From: DASUBV01 sp035763085
GTDB lineage: Bacteria; Actinomycetota; Actinomycetes; Streptosporangiales; Streptosporangiaceae
Reading direction: 5' to 3'
NCBI GenBank assembly: GCA_035763085.1
Contig: DASUBV010000388.1
Span: forward strand, 1-64,000
DNA length: 64,000 bases
Shown here: positions 40,754 to 49,453 of the stretch, one piece after another
Position numbering within the stretch: the first letter of the stretch is position 1
How the letters are laid out: every line of letters begins with the position of its first letter
Made by a program: the position numbers and the translations under genes
The notes under the pieces: model-generated
The model's database searches: none
What the model saw: only the letters and a program-made list of their open reading frames with translations
Told to the model about the DNA's origin: nothing

Positions 40754-41766
40754 CGCCCGCACCTGGCCTGCGGCGGTTCGTCCGCCCGGACCGCCCGGAC
40801 GACCCGGCCGGCCCCGGCCGCAAGGTCGGCCCGGGCGACCCAGCCAGCGCCGGGCGCCAGGCCGGCCACGGCGACCCCGGCACGCCGGACAGCCCCGGCC
40901 ACGAGCATGAGCACGGCCACGGCCAGACCTCGGCGCAGTCCGCCGCCGGCTCGCTGCCGCCGCTGGTGGCCCAGCTCCTGGCGGATGCCCCGCCCGAGCC
41001 TGCTGGCCCGCCAGTGTCCGCCGGCCCGCCAGAGTCCGCGGGCCTGCCTGAGCCGCCCGGCCCGCCAGAGCCGGCGGGCGCTCCCGACGCTGCCAGTCTG
41101 CCTGAGCCGGCCGGTCCGCCCGGGACGGCCGACCTGCCCGCCGCCGGGCGGTCGCCGGGCGCCCGCACGGGCGGGCCCGCTCCCGAGACGGAAAAGTGCG
41201 AGCTGTGCTCCGCCGGGATTCCGGCCGAGCACGGTCACGTCGCCGACCTGGAGAACGCGTCCCTGGTGTGCGCGTGCCGGGCCTGCTACCTGCTGTTCAC
41301 CCAGCCCGCCGCGGGGCGCGGCCGCTACCGCGCCGTGCCGGACCGCTATCTGTCCGACCCCGGGCCGCCGCTGGCCGCCGCGGAGTGGGACCGCCTGGAG
41401 ATACCGGTCGGCCTGGCCTTCTTCCTCCGCAGTTCGGCCGCCGACCGGGTGGCCGGCTTTTACCCCAGCCCGGCGGGCGTCACCGAGTGCGTGCTCGACC
41501 TGGGCGCGTGGGAGGAGCTCACCCGCGACCACCCGCTGCTCGGCGCGCCCGATCCCGACGTCGAGGCCGCGCTGATCTGCCGGACTGACGACGGCATCGA
41601 GTCGTTCGTGGTGCCGATCGACGCCTGCTACGAGCTGGCCGGGCGGATGCGGCTGCACTGGCGGGGCTTCGACGGCGGCGCGGAGGCCCGGGCCAGCATC
41701 GCCGGCTTCCTGGACACGGTCCGCTCCCAGGCACGTCCGTTCACGATGGAGTCGCAGAGTGGCTGA
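40750..41766 (+). CDS. DUF5947-like protein of hydrogenase loci
   Basis: 338 residues. The first about 140 are low-complexity, with a short His-rich run (GHEHEHGHGQ, possible metal binding) and Pro/Gly/Ala/Glu repeats. The folded part begins at KCELCSAGIPAEHGHV and has CACRACYLLF, a four- to five-Cys zinc-ribbon pattern also seen in Fe-S or Zn proteins, then a beta-rich region (RYRAVPDRYLSDPG, IPVGLAFFLRSS). The family is known from such loci but has no assigned function (name from memory). The last bases overlap the next gene by 8 bp. Confidence 0.8.
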   Translation: MTPAPGLRRFVRPDRPDDPAGPGRKVGPGDPASAGRQAGHGDPGTPDSPGHEHEHGHGQTSAQSAAGSLPPLVAQLLADAPPEPAGPPVSAGPPESAGLPEPPGPPEPAGAPDAASLPEPAGPPGTADLPAAGRSPGARTGGPAPETEKCELCSAGIPAEHGHVADLENASLVCACRACYLLFTQPAAGRGRYRAVPDRYLSDPGPPLAAAEWDRLEIPVGLAFFLRSSAADRVAGFYPSPAGVTECVLDLGAWEELTRDHPLLGAPDPDVEAALICRTDDGIESFVVPIDACYELAGRMRLHWRGFDGGAEARASIAGFLDTVRSQARPFTMESQSG

Positions 41767-42442
41767 GCTCGTCTTCGACTGCACCGGCGCCCGCGCCGAC
41801 AAGTTCGCCGTGGTCCCGGCCATGACGATGACCCTGCGGATCGCCGAGACCAGCGGCCAGCGCGTGGACGCCATCGCGCTGCGCGTCCAGATCCGGATCG
41901 AGCCGTCGCGGCGCCGCTACACCGACGCGGAAGCAGAACGACTCGGCGACCTGTTCGGGGAGACACACCGCTGGGCCGAGACCCTGCGGCCGGTCCAGTT
42001 CACCAACGTGTCCATCATGGTGCCGGGCTTCACCGGCAGCACCGAGCTGGACCTGCCCGTCCCGCTCAGCTACGACATGGAGATCGGCGCGACCCGGTAC
42101 TTCGCCGGCCTGGATGCCGGCGAGGTGCCGCTGCTGCTGCTGTTCAGCGGCACCGTCTTCGGCACCGCTGACGGCCGGCTGTCGGTCCAGCAGGTGCCCT
42201 GGAGCAAGGAGGCCAGCTACCGGCTGCCGGTAGCGACCTGGCGGGAAGCCATCGACGCCCACTTCCCGAACAGCGCGTGGCTCAAGATCAGCACGCACAC
42301 GCTCGACGAGCTGCAGCGCTTCAAGACCCGCCGGGCGCTGCCGACCTGGGAGGCCACCCTGCTGGCGCTGCTGGCCGAGGCCGCCGAGCCCGCCGGGGCG
42401 TCCCCCGAGAACGGCCAGGGATCACCGGAGCAGCGGCCATGA
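41759..42442 (+). CDS. DUF6084-like protein of hydrogenase loci
   Basis: 227 residues from GTG 41759. It is mainly beta-strand (LVFDCTGARADKFAVVPAMT, LRVQIRIEPSRRRYTDAEAE, TNVSIMVPGFTGSTELDLPV, LLLLFSGTVFG), with the helix-rich C-terminus. No metal or catalytic motif is seen. It is joined by short overlaps to both neighbours, which argues for a stoichiometric role with them, perhaps in assembly or anchoring of HhySL. Family name is from memory; function unknown. Confidence 0.78.
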   Translation: MAELVFDCTGARADKFAVVPAMTMTLRIAETSGQRVDAIALRVQIRIEPSRRRYTDAEAERLGDLFGETHRWAETLRPVQFTNVSIMVPGFTGSTELDLPVPLSYDMEIGATRYFAGLDAGEVPLLLLFSGTVFGTADGRLSVQQVPWSKEASYRLPVATWREAIDAHFPNSAWLKISTHTLDELQRFKTRRALPTWEATLLALLAEAAEPAGASPENGQGSPEQRP

Positions 42443-43953
42443 GACTCAGCCCCGAGCACCTGGCGCACGCACGCCGGGTCGCCGACGCCATCTTGTACGA
42501 GGGGTACCTGCTCTACCCCTACCGGCAGTCCGCGCAGAAGAACCAGGTCCGGTTCCAGTTCGGGGTCCTGATGCCGCCCGGCTACACCGAGGTCGATCCG
42601 CACGAGGCCGCGGCCAGCCAGACCGAGTGCCTGCTGGACTGCCCCGGCGACGCGCAGATCCGGGTCCTGGTCCGCTTCCTGCACCTGCAGCGCCGGACCG
42701 TGCAGGGCATCTCCCCGGAGACCGGTGAACTGCACGACGTCGGCGCCCTGTACGTGGACGGGACCGAGTACACCTCCTGGGATGAGGCGGCCGAGCGGGA
42801 GCAGCAGATGACGGTCGAGGTGGCCGCGCTGCTGGAGGGCGACAAGGACCTGCAGTTCCATGTCGGCGCGGGCGAGTCGGCCGAGGACCTCACCGACTCT
42901 GCCGGCCGGCCCGCCGGGCGGATCATAAGGCGCTGGGCCGCCCTGGACGGGGTGATCCAGATGCACGCCGAGCGCGTCGCCGGCCCGTACCAGGCGCTGC
43001 GGCTGCGGATCCGGGTCCAGAACACCGCCGCGCCGCTGGCGGCCATCGGGACCAGGGACGAGGCCCTGCGCCATGCGTTCATCGCGGCGCACACGCTGAT
43101 CGGGGTGCCCGGCGGCTCGTTCCTGTCCATGACTGACCCGCCCGAGTGGGCCGCCGCCGCGGTCGCCGACTGCCAGAACACCGGTACCTGGCCGGTGCTG
43201 GCCGGCCCGGCCGACTGCCGCGACCTGATGCTGTCCTCCCCGGTGATCCTCTACGACCACCCCGAGATCGCCGCTGAGAGCGCCGGTGACCTGTTCGACG
43301 GCACCGAGATCGACGAGATCCTGACCCTGCGGACGCTGGCCCTGACCGAGGCGGAAAAGCGCGAGGCACGGGCCACTGACGACCGGGTGGCGCAGATGCT
43401 CGACCGGCTGGACGACCTGCCACCGGAAATGCTCGACCGGATGCACGGCGCGATCAGGTACCTGCGCTCCGCGCCCGGGTCCGGCGGCGTGACCCAGAAC
43501 GGAACGGCCGAGCGCGTGCCGAGCCCCGCCGCCGTGCCGGGCTCCGGCGACCCGGGGGACTGGCCCGGCGCGGACCTGTCCCGTGACCAGGCAGCCGTGC
43601 CCGGCGGGCAGCCGGACACGCCGTGGTGGGACCCCGGCGCGGACACCTCGGTCTCCCCGGAGACTGACCACGTGCTGGTCGGCGGCGTGCAGGTGGCGCA
43701 CGGCAGCCGGGTGGTGATGCGGCCGGGAGCCCGGCGCGCCGATGCCCAGGACCTGTTCCTGGCCGGCCGCGAGGCCGTCGTCGAGGCCGTCCTGCAGGAC
43801 GTGGACGGGCAGGTGCACCTGGCGCTCACGCCCGTCGATGATCCGGCCGCCGACCTGCAGCGCACTCACGGCAGGTTCCTGTACTTCGCACCGGACGAGG
43901 TCGAGCCGCTGGGGCCGGCTGGACAGGGCACAACCGAAGGGGAAGACCGATGA
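42439..43953 (+). CDS. Uncharacterised 504-residue protein of the hydrogenase operon
   Basis: 504 residues from ATG 42439, which overlaps the previous stop (ATGA). The N-terminal about 330 residues are folded (ILYEGYLLYPYRQSAQKNQV, RFQFGVLMPPGY, MHAERVAGPYQALRLRIRVQ, AFIAAHTLIGVPGGSFLSMT); then an acidic helical hairpin, a Pro/Gly linker and a C-terminal beta domain of about 85 residues (VLVGGVQVAHGSRVVMRPGA through FLYFAPDEVEPL). The C-terminal part looks like a separate small barrel. No homologous enzyme is recognised. Its size, second only to HhyL here, makes it a strong candidate for a dedicated partner. Confidence 0.85.
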   Translation: MRLSPEHLAHARRVADAILYEGYLLYPYRQSAQKNQVRFQFGVLMPPGYTEVDPHEAAASQTECLLDCPGDAQIRVLVRFLHLQRRTVQGISPETGELHDVGALYVDGTEYTSWDEAAEREQQMTVEVAALLEGDKDLQFHVGAGESAEDLTDSAGRPAGRIIRRWAALDGVIQMHAERVAGPYQALRLRIRVQNTAAPLAAIGTRDEALRHAFIAAHTLIGVPGGSFLSMTDPPEWAAAAVADCQNTGTWPVLAGPADCRDLMLSSPVILYDHPEIAAESAGDLFDGTEIDEILTLRTLALTEAEKREARATDDRVAQMLDRLDDLPPEMLDRMHGAIRYLRSAPGSGGVTQNGTAERVPSPAAVPGSGDPGDWPGADLSRDQAAVPGGQPDTPWWDPGADTSVSPETDHVLVGGVQVAHGSRVVMRPGARRADAQDLFLAGREAVVEAVLQDVDGQVHLALTPVDDPAADLQRTHGRFLYFAPDEVEPLGPAGQGTTEGEDR

Positions 43954-44054
43954 TCTCCAGGCTGATCAAGGTGGCCGTGGTGGCCGCCGTAGTCGCGGTC
44001 GTCGTGCAGTCGGTACCGGACATCAAGCGGTACCTCGAACTGCGCGACATGTGA
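43950..44054 (+). CDS. 34-residue single-membrane-span peptide ending the hydrogenase operon
   Basis: The ATG overlaps the stop of the preceding gene (ATGA) and the frame ends with TGA at 44052-44054. It reads MISRLIK, a hydrophobic core of Val/Ala (residues 8-20) and a charged tail PDIKRYLELRDM. One transmembrane helix with a basic inside flank and an amphipathic tail is predicted. It resembles a DUF6893-type small protein (from memory). Because HhySL is soluble, this peptide could be a membrane tether or docking factor. Coupled translation supports it being real. Confidence 0.75.
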   Translation: MISRLIKVAVVAAVVAVVVQSVPDIKRYLELRDM

Positions 44055-44110
44055 GGACCCGCTGACCCACCCTCAGGCGCCGCCGGGCGCGAGCGGGCAA
44101 TACTGCTGGC

Positions 44111-45088
44111 GTGGACGGTTACCTCGTCAGCACGGACGGCTCAGCGGTCCCGGCGGACCGGGCGGCGGCCGAGCATGCCCTGAGCGCGGGCTCGCTGCTG
44201 TGGCTTGACCTGCGCGGCACCGGGGCGGACACCCTGGCCATGCTGCGCGAGGTCTTCGGGTTCCACCCGGTGGCCATGGAGGACGTGGCCGAGTTCCGGC
44301 AGCGGCCGAAGGCCGAGAACTTCGGCGACATGGCCTACATCGTGGCCTACGCAGCGACCAAGGTCCTGGGCAAGCTGGTCGAGGTACACCTGTTCTACGC
44401 CGAGAACTTCCTGATCACGGTGAGCAGGAAGGGCCATGTCTCCAGCGTGCTGGAGGACATCAGGAGCCGGCTGGCCGCCGATGGCGGCCTGGACGATGCG
44501 CCCGGCCGCCCGGCCCGGCTGGTCATGCTGCACCGGATCCTCGACGCCATGGCCGACACCTACTTCGGGCCGCTGTCGGACCTGGATGACCGGATTGACG
44601 CCCTGCTGGAGCGCATCTTCGCCCGGCCGACCAAGGATGAGCTCAGCGACCTGCTCGCCATGCAGCGCTGGCTGGTCGGCGTGCGCAAGCTGGTGTCGCC
44701 GCAGCGCGATGTCGCGGCCGCCCTGCAGTCCGGCGTGGTGGCGCTGCCCGGCAAGACCGCTGACGCCGACCCCTACCTGCGTGACCTGTATGACCACGTG
44801 ATCCGCATCAGCGATCAGATCGACAGCTACCGGGACCTGCTCAGCAACGGGATGGACGCCTACCTGTCGATGGTGTCCAACAAGCTGAATGAGGTCATGA
44901 AGCAGCTCACGATTATCGCCACCGTGTTCTTGCCGCTGTCGTTCCTGACCGACTTCTTCGGTCAGAACTTCGCGTGGATGGTCACCCACCTAGGCGGGCT
45001 GGCGACCTTCCTGGGCCTCGGGATCGGCACCGAGATTGTCGCCGTGGCCGGGCTCTTCTGGCTGTTCCGGCGCCGCGGCTGGCTGTGA
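44111..45088 (+). CDS. CorA-family divalent cation transporter with GQN motif
   Basis: 325 residues from GTG 44111. The cytoplasmic funnel domain (LWLDLRGTGADTLAMLREVF, VHLFYAENFLITVSRKGHV, long helix region to residue 260) leads into two C-terminal transmembrane helices separated by the selectivity loop. The loop reads FGQNFAWM (G284 Q285 N286) where CorA has YGMNF. GMN is critical for Mg2+ selectivity in CorA, so this protein may move another ion or be a non-canonical member. The last 99 bp overlap the convergent membrane protein. Confidence 0.88.
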   Translation: MDGYLVSTDGSAVPADRAAAEHALSAGSLLWLDLRGTGADTLAMLREVFGFHPVAMEDVAEFRQRPKAENFGDMAYIVAYAATKVLGKLVEVHLFYAENFLITVSRKGHVSSVLEDIRSRLAADGGLDDAPGRPARLVMLHRILDAMADTYFGPLSDLDDRIDALLERIFARPTKDELSDLLAMQRWLVGVRKLVSPQRDVAAALQSGVVALPGKTADADPYLRDLYDHVIRISDQIDSYRDLLSNGMDAYLSMVSNKLNEVMKQLTIIATVFLPLSFLTDFFGQNFAWMVTHLGGLATFLGLGIGTEIVAVAGLFWLFRRRGWL

Positions 45089-46711
45089 GGTGCCACTCCC
45101 GGCGTCACCCGCAGCGGCCCTCCGGACCTGGTGTGCGGTTGCTGGGGGGTTCCGGGGGGTGGCCCCCCGGATCAGCACAGCGAGCGCGGCCGCGCCGGCG
45201 GGCGGCAGGGTGATCAGGGCGGGCAGCTGATAGCGCCAGGAGAACTCGAACAGGTCAGAGACCAGCAGGATGCTCGCCCCCGAGGCGAAGAACAGCAGGC
45301 AGGCCGCGGCCAGCTGGCGCCGCCGCGGGTCGGCGCGCCGCCAGGCCAGGGCCAGCGACCCGGCCAGGCCGAGCAGCGCGGCCAGCGCCAGCAGCGGGCC
45401 CGGCGTGTACCCGCCGTGCAGCTGGTAGCCGCGCAGGAACCCGGCCGCCGGCTGCCAGACGGCGGGCCGGCCGCCGCCGAACCGGTCGGTGGTGTCGGCG
45501 ACGAACGCCCGCGAGGCGTGCGGCAGGTAGGGATACCGGGTCTGGAACTGCCACCGGGAGATCGGCGTATCGCCGGGGCTGCCCGTCCGGCCCGGCGCGA
45601 ACAGCTTGACCACGTCCGTGCCGTAGGCGGTCAGCACCCGCAGCGGCTGCTGGTGCAGGACGTGGCTGTTGAAGGCCGACACCAGCCGCGAGGCCTCGCT
45701 GGAGGCCACCGACCGGTTCAGGTAGCGGATCTTCTCATTCAGGTAGTAAGGCCGCAGCGGGGACAGCGGGCTGTGCTCCAGGCCGTCGATGCCGAGCTTC
45801 TTCTGGGCCGGGGTCGGGCACAGCGCGCGCTGGCTCACCGGCAGCCGGAGGGTCGCGCAGTCGGCGGCGGCCGCCATCCGGCCGTAGGTCGTGGTCACGC
45901 CGGTGTGCGAGAGCCAGAAGTGGCCGGTGGCCACCTGCGCCGCGGTCATGTAGGCCAGGATCGGCACCGCGAACGCCGCGCACAGCAGCCCGGCCTGGCC
46001 CAGGGCCCGCCGCCAGCTGCCCGCGGCGGCCAGCACGTAGCACAGGGCCGGGAGGATGAGGATCTCGCCCACCTGGCGGACCGGCGCCGCCGCGCCGAGG
46101 ATCAGGCCCCCGGCCAGCACCGACCACCAGGTGCTGCGCGGCCGCCAGGCCAGCACCACGATCCCGGCCACGATCAGCGCCTCGAACAGCACGTCGGGCA
46201 TCAGCGTCTGCTCGGCCTGCAGCTGGTAGGCATCGAGCAGCACCGGCGCCGTGGCCAGGGCGGCCAGCCAGCGAGCGCAGCCGCGGCGCACCAGCAGCAC
46301 GTAGATGGCCACGGCCATGGCCAGGCCGAGCAGGTGCTGGAAGACGGCGACCGCGTTCAGGTTCAGCACCTGCGCGATGACGCGCAGCGGCACCCGGTAG
46401 CCGACCGGGTCGTTGCCCTGCGCCGAGTACAGGTACCGGGTGGTGTCGATGTAGAACAGCGCCGGCCGGTAAGCGAGCTGGGCTGCCACCCGCAGGACCA
46501 GCCCGGCGAGCAGCAGCACCGACACCAGCCAGTGGCGGCGCAGCAGGCCGCTGAGTCGCTGGCCAGGCGAGGCCGCTCCGGGCCGTTGCGTTACTGAGTC
46601 CCCGGCGGGCGTGCTGGCCGCGGATCCGGGCCCGGCGGCGCCGGCCGCAGCCGGGCCGGCGCCGTCCGGATGCTGGCGGGCGGCGCCGCGGCGGCGGAGC
46701 GCGGGGATCAT
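44990..46711 (-). CDS. GT-C-like polytopic membrane protein (copy B)
   Basis: 573 residues from ATG 46711, which overlaps the stop of the upstream copy (ATGA). About 11 hydrophobic segments, a first-loop acidic motif ALFYIDTTRYLYSAQ and APVRQVGEI, and a large hydrophilic loop with Cys pairs (AADCATLRLPVSQRALC). This layout resembles GT-C glycosyltransferases that use polyprenyl-phosphate sugars at the outer face. Clearly paralogous to 46708-48459. No specific substrate is evident. The C-terminal tail overlaps corA. Confidence 0.75.
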   Translation of the reverse strand: MIPALRRRGAARQHPDGAGPAAAGAAGPGSAASTPAGDSVTQRPGAASPGQRLSGLLRRHWLVSVLLLAGLVLRVAAQLAYRPALFYIDTTRYLYSAQGNDPVGYRVPLRVIAQVLNLNAVAVFQHLLGLAMAVAIYVLLVRRGCARWLAALATAPVLLDAYQLQAEQTLMPDVLFEALIVAGIVVLAWRPRSTWWSVLAGGLILGAAAPVRQVGEILILPALCYVLAAAGSWRRALGQAGLLCAAFAVPILAYMTAAQVATGHFWLSHTGVTTTYGRMAAAADCATLRLPVSQRALCPTPAQKKLGIDGLEHSPLSPLRPYYLNEKIRYLNRSVASSEASRLVSAFNSHVLHQQPLRVLTAYGTDVVKLFAPGRTGSPGDTPISRWQFQTRYPYLPHASRAFVADTTDRFGGGRPAVWQPAAGFLRGYQLHGGYTPGPLLALAALLGLAGSLALAWRRADPRRRQLAAACLLFFASGASILLVSDLFEFSWRYQLPALITLPPAGAAALAVLIRGATPRNPPATAHQVRRAAAGDAGSGTSQPAAAPEQPEEPGHGDNLGADPEAQEGRQPA

Positions 46712-48459
46712 CCAGTCCGCGCGGTGACCCGCTGCTCCCGCTCGGCCGCGACGGCGGAGCGGGTGGTCCTGCGGCGCCGCGCGTACCTGATGAGGACGGC
46801 GATCCCGAGGGCCCCGGCCGGTGGCAGGGTCACGATGGCCGGGATCTGGTAGCGCCAGCTGAACTGAAATATGTCGGACATGAGCAGCACCGCGGCGCCG
46901 CTGGAGATGAACAGCAGGGCGCCGAGGGCGAGCTGCCGCTGCGCCGGGCTGGCCCGGCGCCGCAGCACCGTCAGCGCCCCGGCCAGCCCGGTGATCACGC
47001 TCAGCAGCAGCAGCGGGCCGGGAGTGAAGCCGCCGTAGAGCATGTACCGGCGCAGGAAGGCCGCGCCCGGCACCCACACGAAGGAGTTGCCGCCGTAAGC
47101 GGCATCCAGCTTGCGGTAGACGGTTGGCCCGCCCGCCACGGCGAGTTTCAGCGCGAAGATGATGGTGCCCTGGCGGTTCACCCCGATCGTCGGGGCGAAC
47201 GTCGGGTAGGTGGTGTGGAACTGCCACCGGGAGATCGGCGTGTCGCCGGGGCTGGTCACCCGGCTCAGGGCGAACAACTTCACCGCGTCGCTGCCGATCC
47301 GGCCCGCCACCCGCAGCGGCTGCTGGGTCACGACAGCCTGGTTGAAGCTGCCGATGACGGCGCTGCGCTCCATGCCCGGCGGCGTCGGGTACTGGCGCAG
47401 CGGCGAGCCGGGCCCGTGGTCCAGCCAGTCCGGGCCCAGTGCCTGCTCGTGCCTGGTCGGGCACAGTGCCCGCTCGTAGGACGGGAGCTTCAGCGTCGCG
47501 CAGTCGGCCAGGGCCGCCATCCGGCCATACGTTGCCTGATACCCGTTGCGGGACAGCCAGAAGTGCCCGGTAAACGCGTAGGAGCCGGCCATGTAGGCCA
47601 CGATGGGCACCGCGAACGCCATGATCACCGCGACGGACTTGGTCAGCGCCTGCCGCCAGCCGCCCGCCGCGAACAGGACAAACAGCACGACCGGGATGAT
47701 CATGATCTCGCCGACCTGCCGGACGGTCGCGCCCAGGCCGAGGATCAGGCCGCCCGCCACCAGGTACCGCCACGTCGGCCGCGGCTTCCACAGCAGCACC
47801 ACCAGGCCCGCGGCGATGAGCGCCTCGAACCAGATGTCGGGCATGATCGTGGCCTCGGTCTGCAGCTGGTAGGCGTCCAGCAGCACCGGGCCCATGGCCA
47901 GGGCGGACAGCCAGCGAGGCACCCCGCGGCGCAGCAGGACCAGGTAGATGGCCACCGCCATGCCCAGGCCGAGCAGGTGCTGAACTGCCGCGACCAGGCT
48001 GAGGTTGCCGATGGCCAGCAGGGCCTTCAGCGGCGCGTCGTAGCCGAGCGGGTCGGCCCCCGGCCAGGCGCCGTACAGGTACTTGACCGAGTCGATGTAC
48101 AGCAGCGCCGGGCCGAAGGAGAACTGGACCAGCACCCGCAGCGCGACGCCGATGGCCAGCAGGGTGGCGGCCAGCCAGTTGCGGCGCAGCAGCGCGGCCG
48201 CCCGGCGGGACAGCACGGCGGGCGCCGCCTGGCCGGCGGTTTCAGCGGTCTCAGCGTTTCCGGGCGTCCCGGCGGATGCCGCGTTGTCGCCGGTGCCAGC
48301 GCCGGCCTGGTCCGCGCCGGAGCCGTCAGCCGCACCGGAGCCGTCAGCGCCAGCAGCCGCTCCGCTGGCCACCCCGCTGGCCCCGCTGGCCATCGCGCTG
48401 GCCCCGCCGGCCGTCCCGCCGGAGGCGGCCGTCCCGGCGGCTGTCTTTGGCATTCGCAT
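46708..48459 (-). CDS. GT-C-like polytopic membrane protein (copy A)
   Basis: 583 residues from ATG 48459 (ATG 48453 is an alternative). A low-complexity Ala/Gly/Ser N-terminal stretch of about 80 residues precedes about 11 membrane segments. Shared with copy B: LLYIDSVKYLYGA, LDAYQLQTEATIMPDIWFEA, ATVRQVGEIMIIP, LADCATLKLPSYERALC and FQFSWRYQIPAIVTLPPAGA. It probably acts on cell-envelope glycans. The two copies form one transcription unit. Confidence 0.77.
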   Translation of the reverse strand: MRMPKTAAGTAASGGTAGGASAMASGASGVASGAAAGADGSGAADGSGADQAGAGTGDNAASAGTPGNAETAETAGQAAPAVLSRRAAALLRRNWLAATLLAIGVALRVLVQFSFGPALLYIDSVKYLYGAWPGADPLGYDAPLKALLAIGNLSLVAAVQHLLGLGMAVAIYLVLLRRGVPRWLSALAMGPVLLDAYQLQTEATIMPDIWFEALIAAGLVVLLWKPRPTWRYLVAGGLILGLGATVRQVGEIMIIPVVLFVLFAAGGWRQALTKSVAVIMAFAVPIVAYMAGSYAFTGHFWLSRNGYQATYGRMAALADCATLKLPSYERALCPTRHEQALGPDWLDHGPGSPLRQYPTPPGMERSAVIGSFNQAVVTQQPLRVAGRIGSDAVKLFALSRVTSPGDTPISRWQFHTTYPTFAPTIGVNRQGTIIFALKLAVAGGPTVYRKLDAAYGGNSFVWVPGAAFLRRYMLYGGFTPGPLLLLSVITGLAGALTVLRRRASPAQRQLALGALLFISSGAAVLLMSDIFQFSWRYQIPAIVTLPPAGALGIAVLIRYARRRRTTRSAVAAEREQRVTARTG

Positions 48460-48745
48460 GACGGCTATCCCGACTGTGGCTCGACTGTCCCGGCGCCCGG
48501 CTGAGGTCCGGCTTACCCGACTGCGGTCTGGCGTAACTCGGCTGGTCCCCGGCCGCCGCCAGCCTGCGCGCCCGGCGCGCCAGGGCGCGCTAGCGCCGCA
48601 AGGGCGGAACCCCCCGTCAGGACACCGCGGTGGCTGCTGCACGTGCCACTCGCCAGCTGACCGGGACCACCAGCAAGACTATCGCCTGGCTGCCGCGCGG
48701 CGTTCGGCAAGGCCGAACTGCCGGCTTGGTGAATAGGCTAGGGCG

Positions 48746-49453
48746 GTGCCAACATCGCCCCCGTCCAGGACAGCCCTGGTCCGCCGGGCCCGCCGGATCA
48801 ATCGCGAGCTCGCGGCCCTCTACCCAGACGCGCACTGCGAGCTGCATTTCAGCTCGCCGCTGGAACTGCTGGTGGCCACGATCTTGTCCGCGCAGTGCAC
48901 CGACAAGCGGGTCAACATGGTCACCCCCGTCGTCTTCGCCCGCTACCGGTCGGCCGCCGACTACGCCGCCGCCGACCGCGACGAGCTGGAAAAGATCATC
49001 CAGTCGACCGGGTTCTTCCGGGCCAAGGCCAACAGCCTGATCGGCCTGGGCCAGGCCCTGTGCGACCGGTACGGCGGCGAGGTGCCGGGCAAGCTGAAGG
49101 ACCTGGTCACCCTGCCGGGGGTGGGTCGCAAGACGGCCAACGTGGTGCTGGGCAACGCCTTCGGCGTGCCGGGTATCACCGTGGACACGCACTTCTTCCG
49201 GCTGGCGCACCGGTTCGGCTGGACCACCCTGGACGACCCGGTCAAGATCGAGCTGGAGGTCGGCACGCTGTTCCCCAAGTCGGAGTGGACGATGCTGTCG
49301 CACCGGCTCATCTGGCACGGGCGCCGGGTCTGCCACGCTCGACGGCCGGCCTGCGGCGCCTGCGTGCTGGCCGCCCTGTGCCCGGCCTACGGCGAGGGGC
49401 CGACCGACGAGGCCACCGCCCGCAAGCTGGTGAAGGCGGGCCCGTTCTCGTGA
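48746..49453 (+). CDS. nth: Endonuclease III
   Basis: 235 residues from GTG 48746. The helix-hairpin-helix (LVTLPGVGRKTANVV, with the catalytic Lys) and VDTHFFRLAHRF (catalytic Asp) are intact, and the C-terminal 4Fe-4S loop is C-x6-C-x2-C-x5-C (CHARRPACGACVLAALC). It removes oxidised pyrimidines and cleaves AP sites. Its stop overlaps the NUDIX start (GTGA). The order nth-NUDIX-marP is shared with mycobacteria, where a thioredoxin-like gene sits between; that gene is absent here. Confidence 0.95.
   Translation: MPTSPPSRTALVRRARRINRELAALYPDAHCELHFSSPLELLVATILSAQCTDKRVNMVTPVVFARYRSAADYAAADRDELEKIIQSTGFFRAKANSLIGLGQALCDRYGGEVPGKLKDLVTLPGVGRKTANVVLGNAFGVPGITVDTHFFRLAHRFGWTTLDDPVKIELEVGTLFPKSEWTMLSHRLIWHGRRVCHARRPACGACVLAALCPAYGEGPTDEATARKLVKAGPFS

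Noticed and set aside
37925..40762. 945-codon minus-strand frame antisense to hhyL and hhyE
   Set aside because: A composition artefact of high GC3; hhyL contains every catalytic motif on the other strand.
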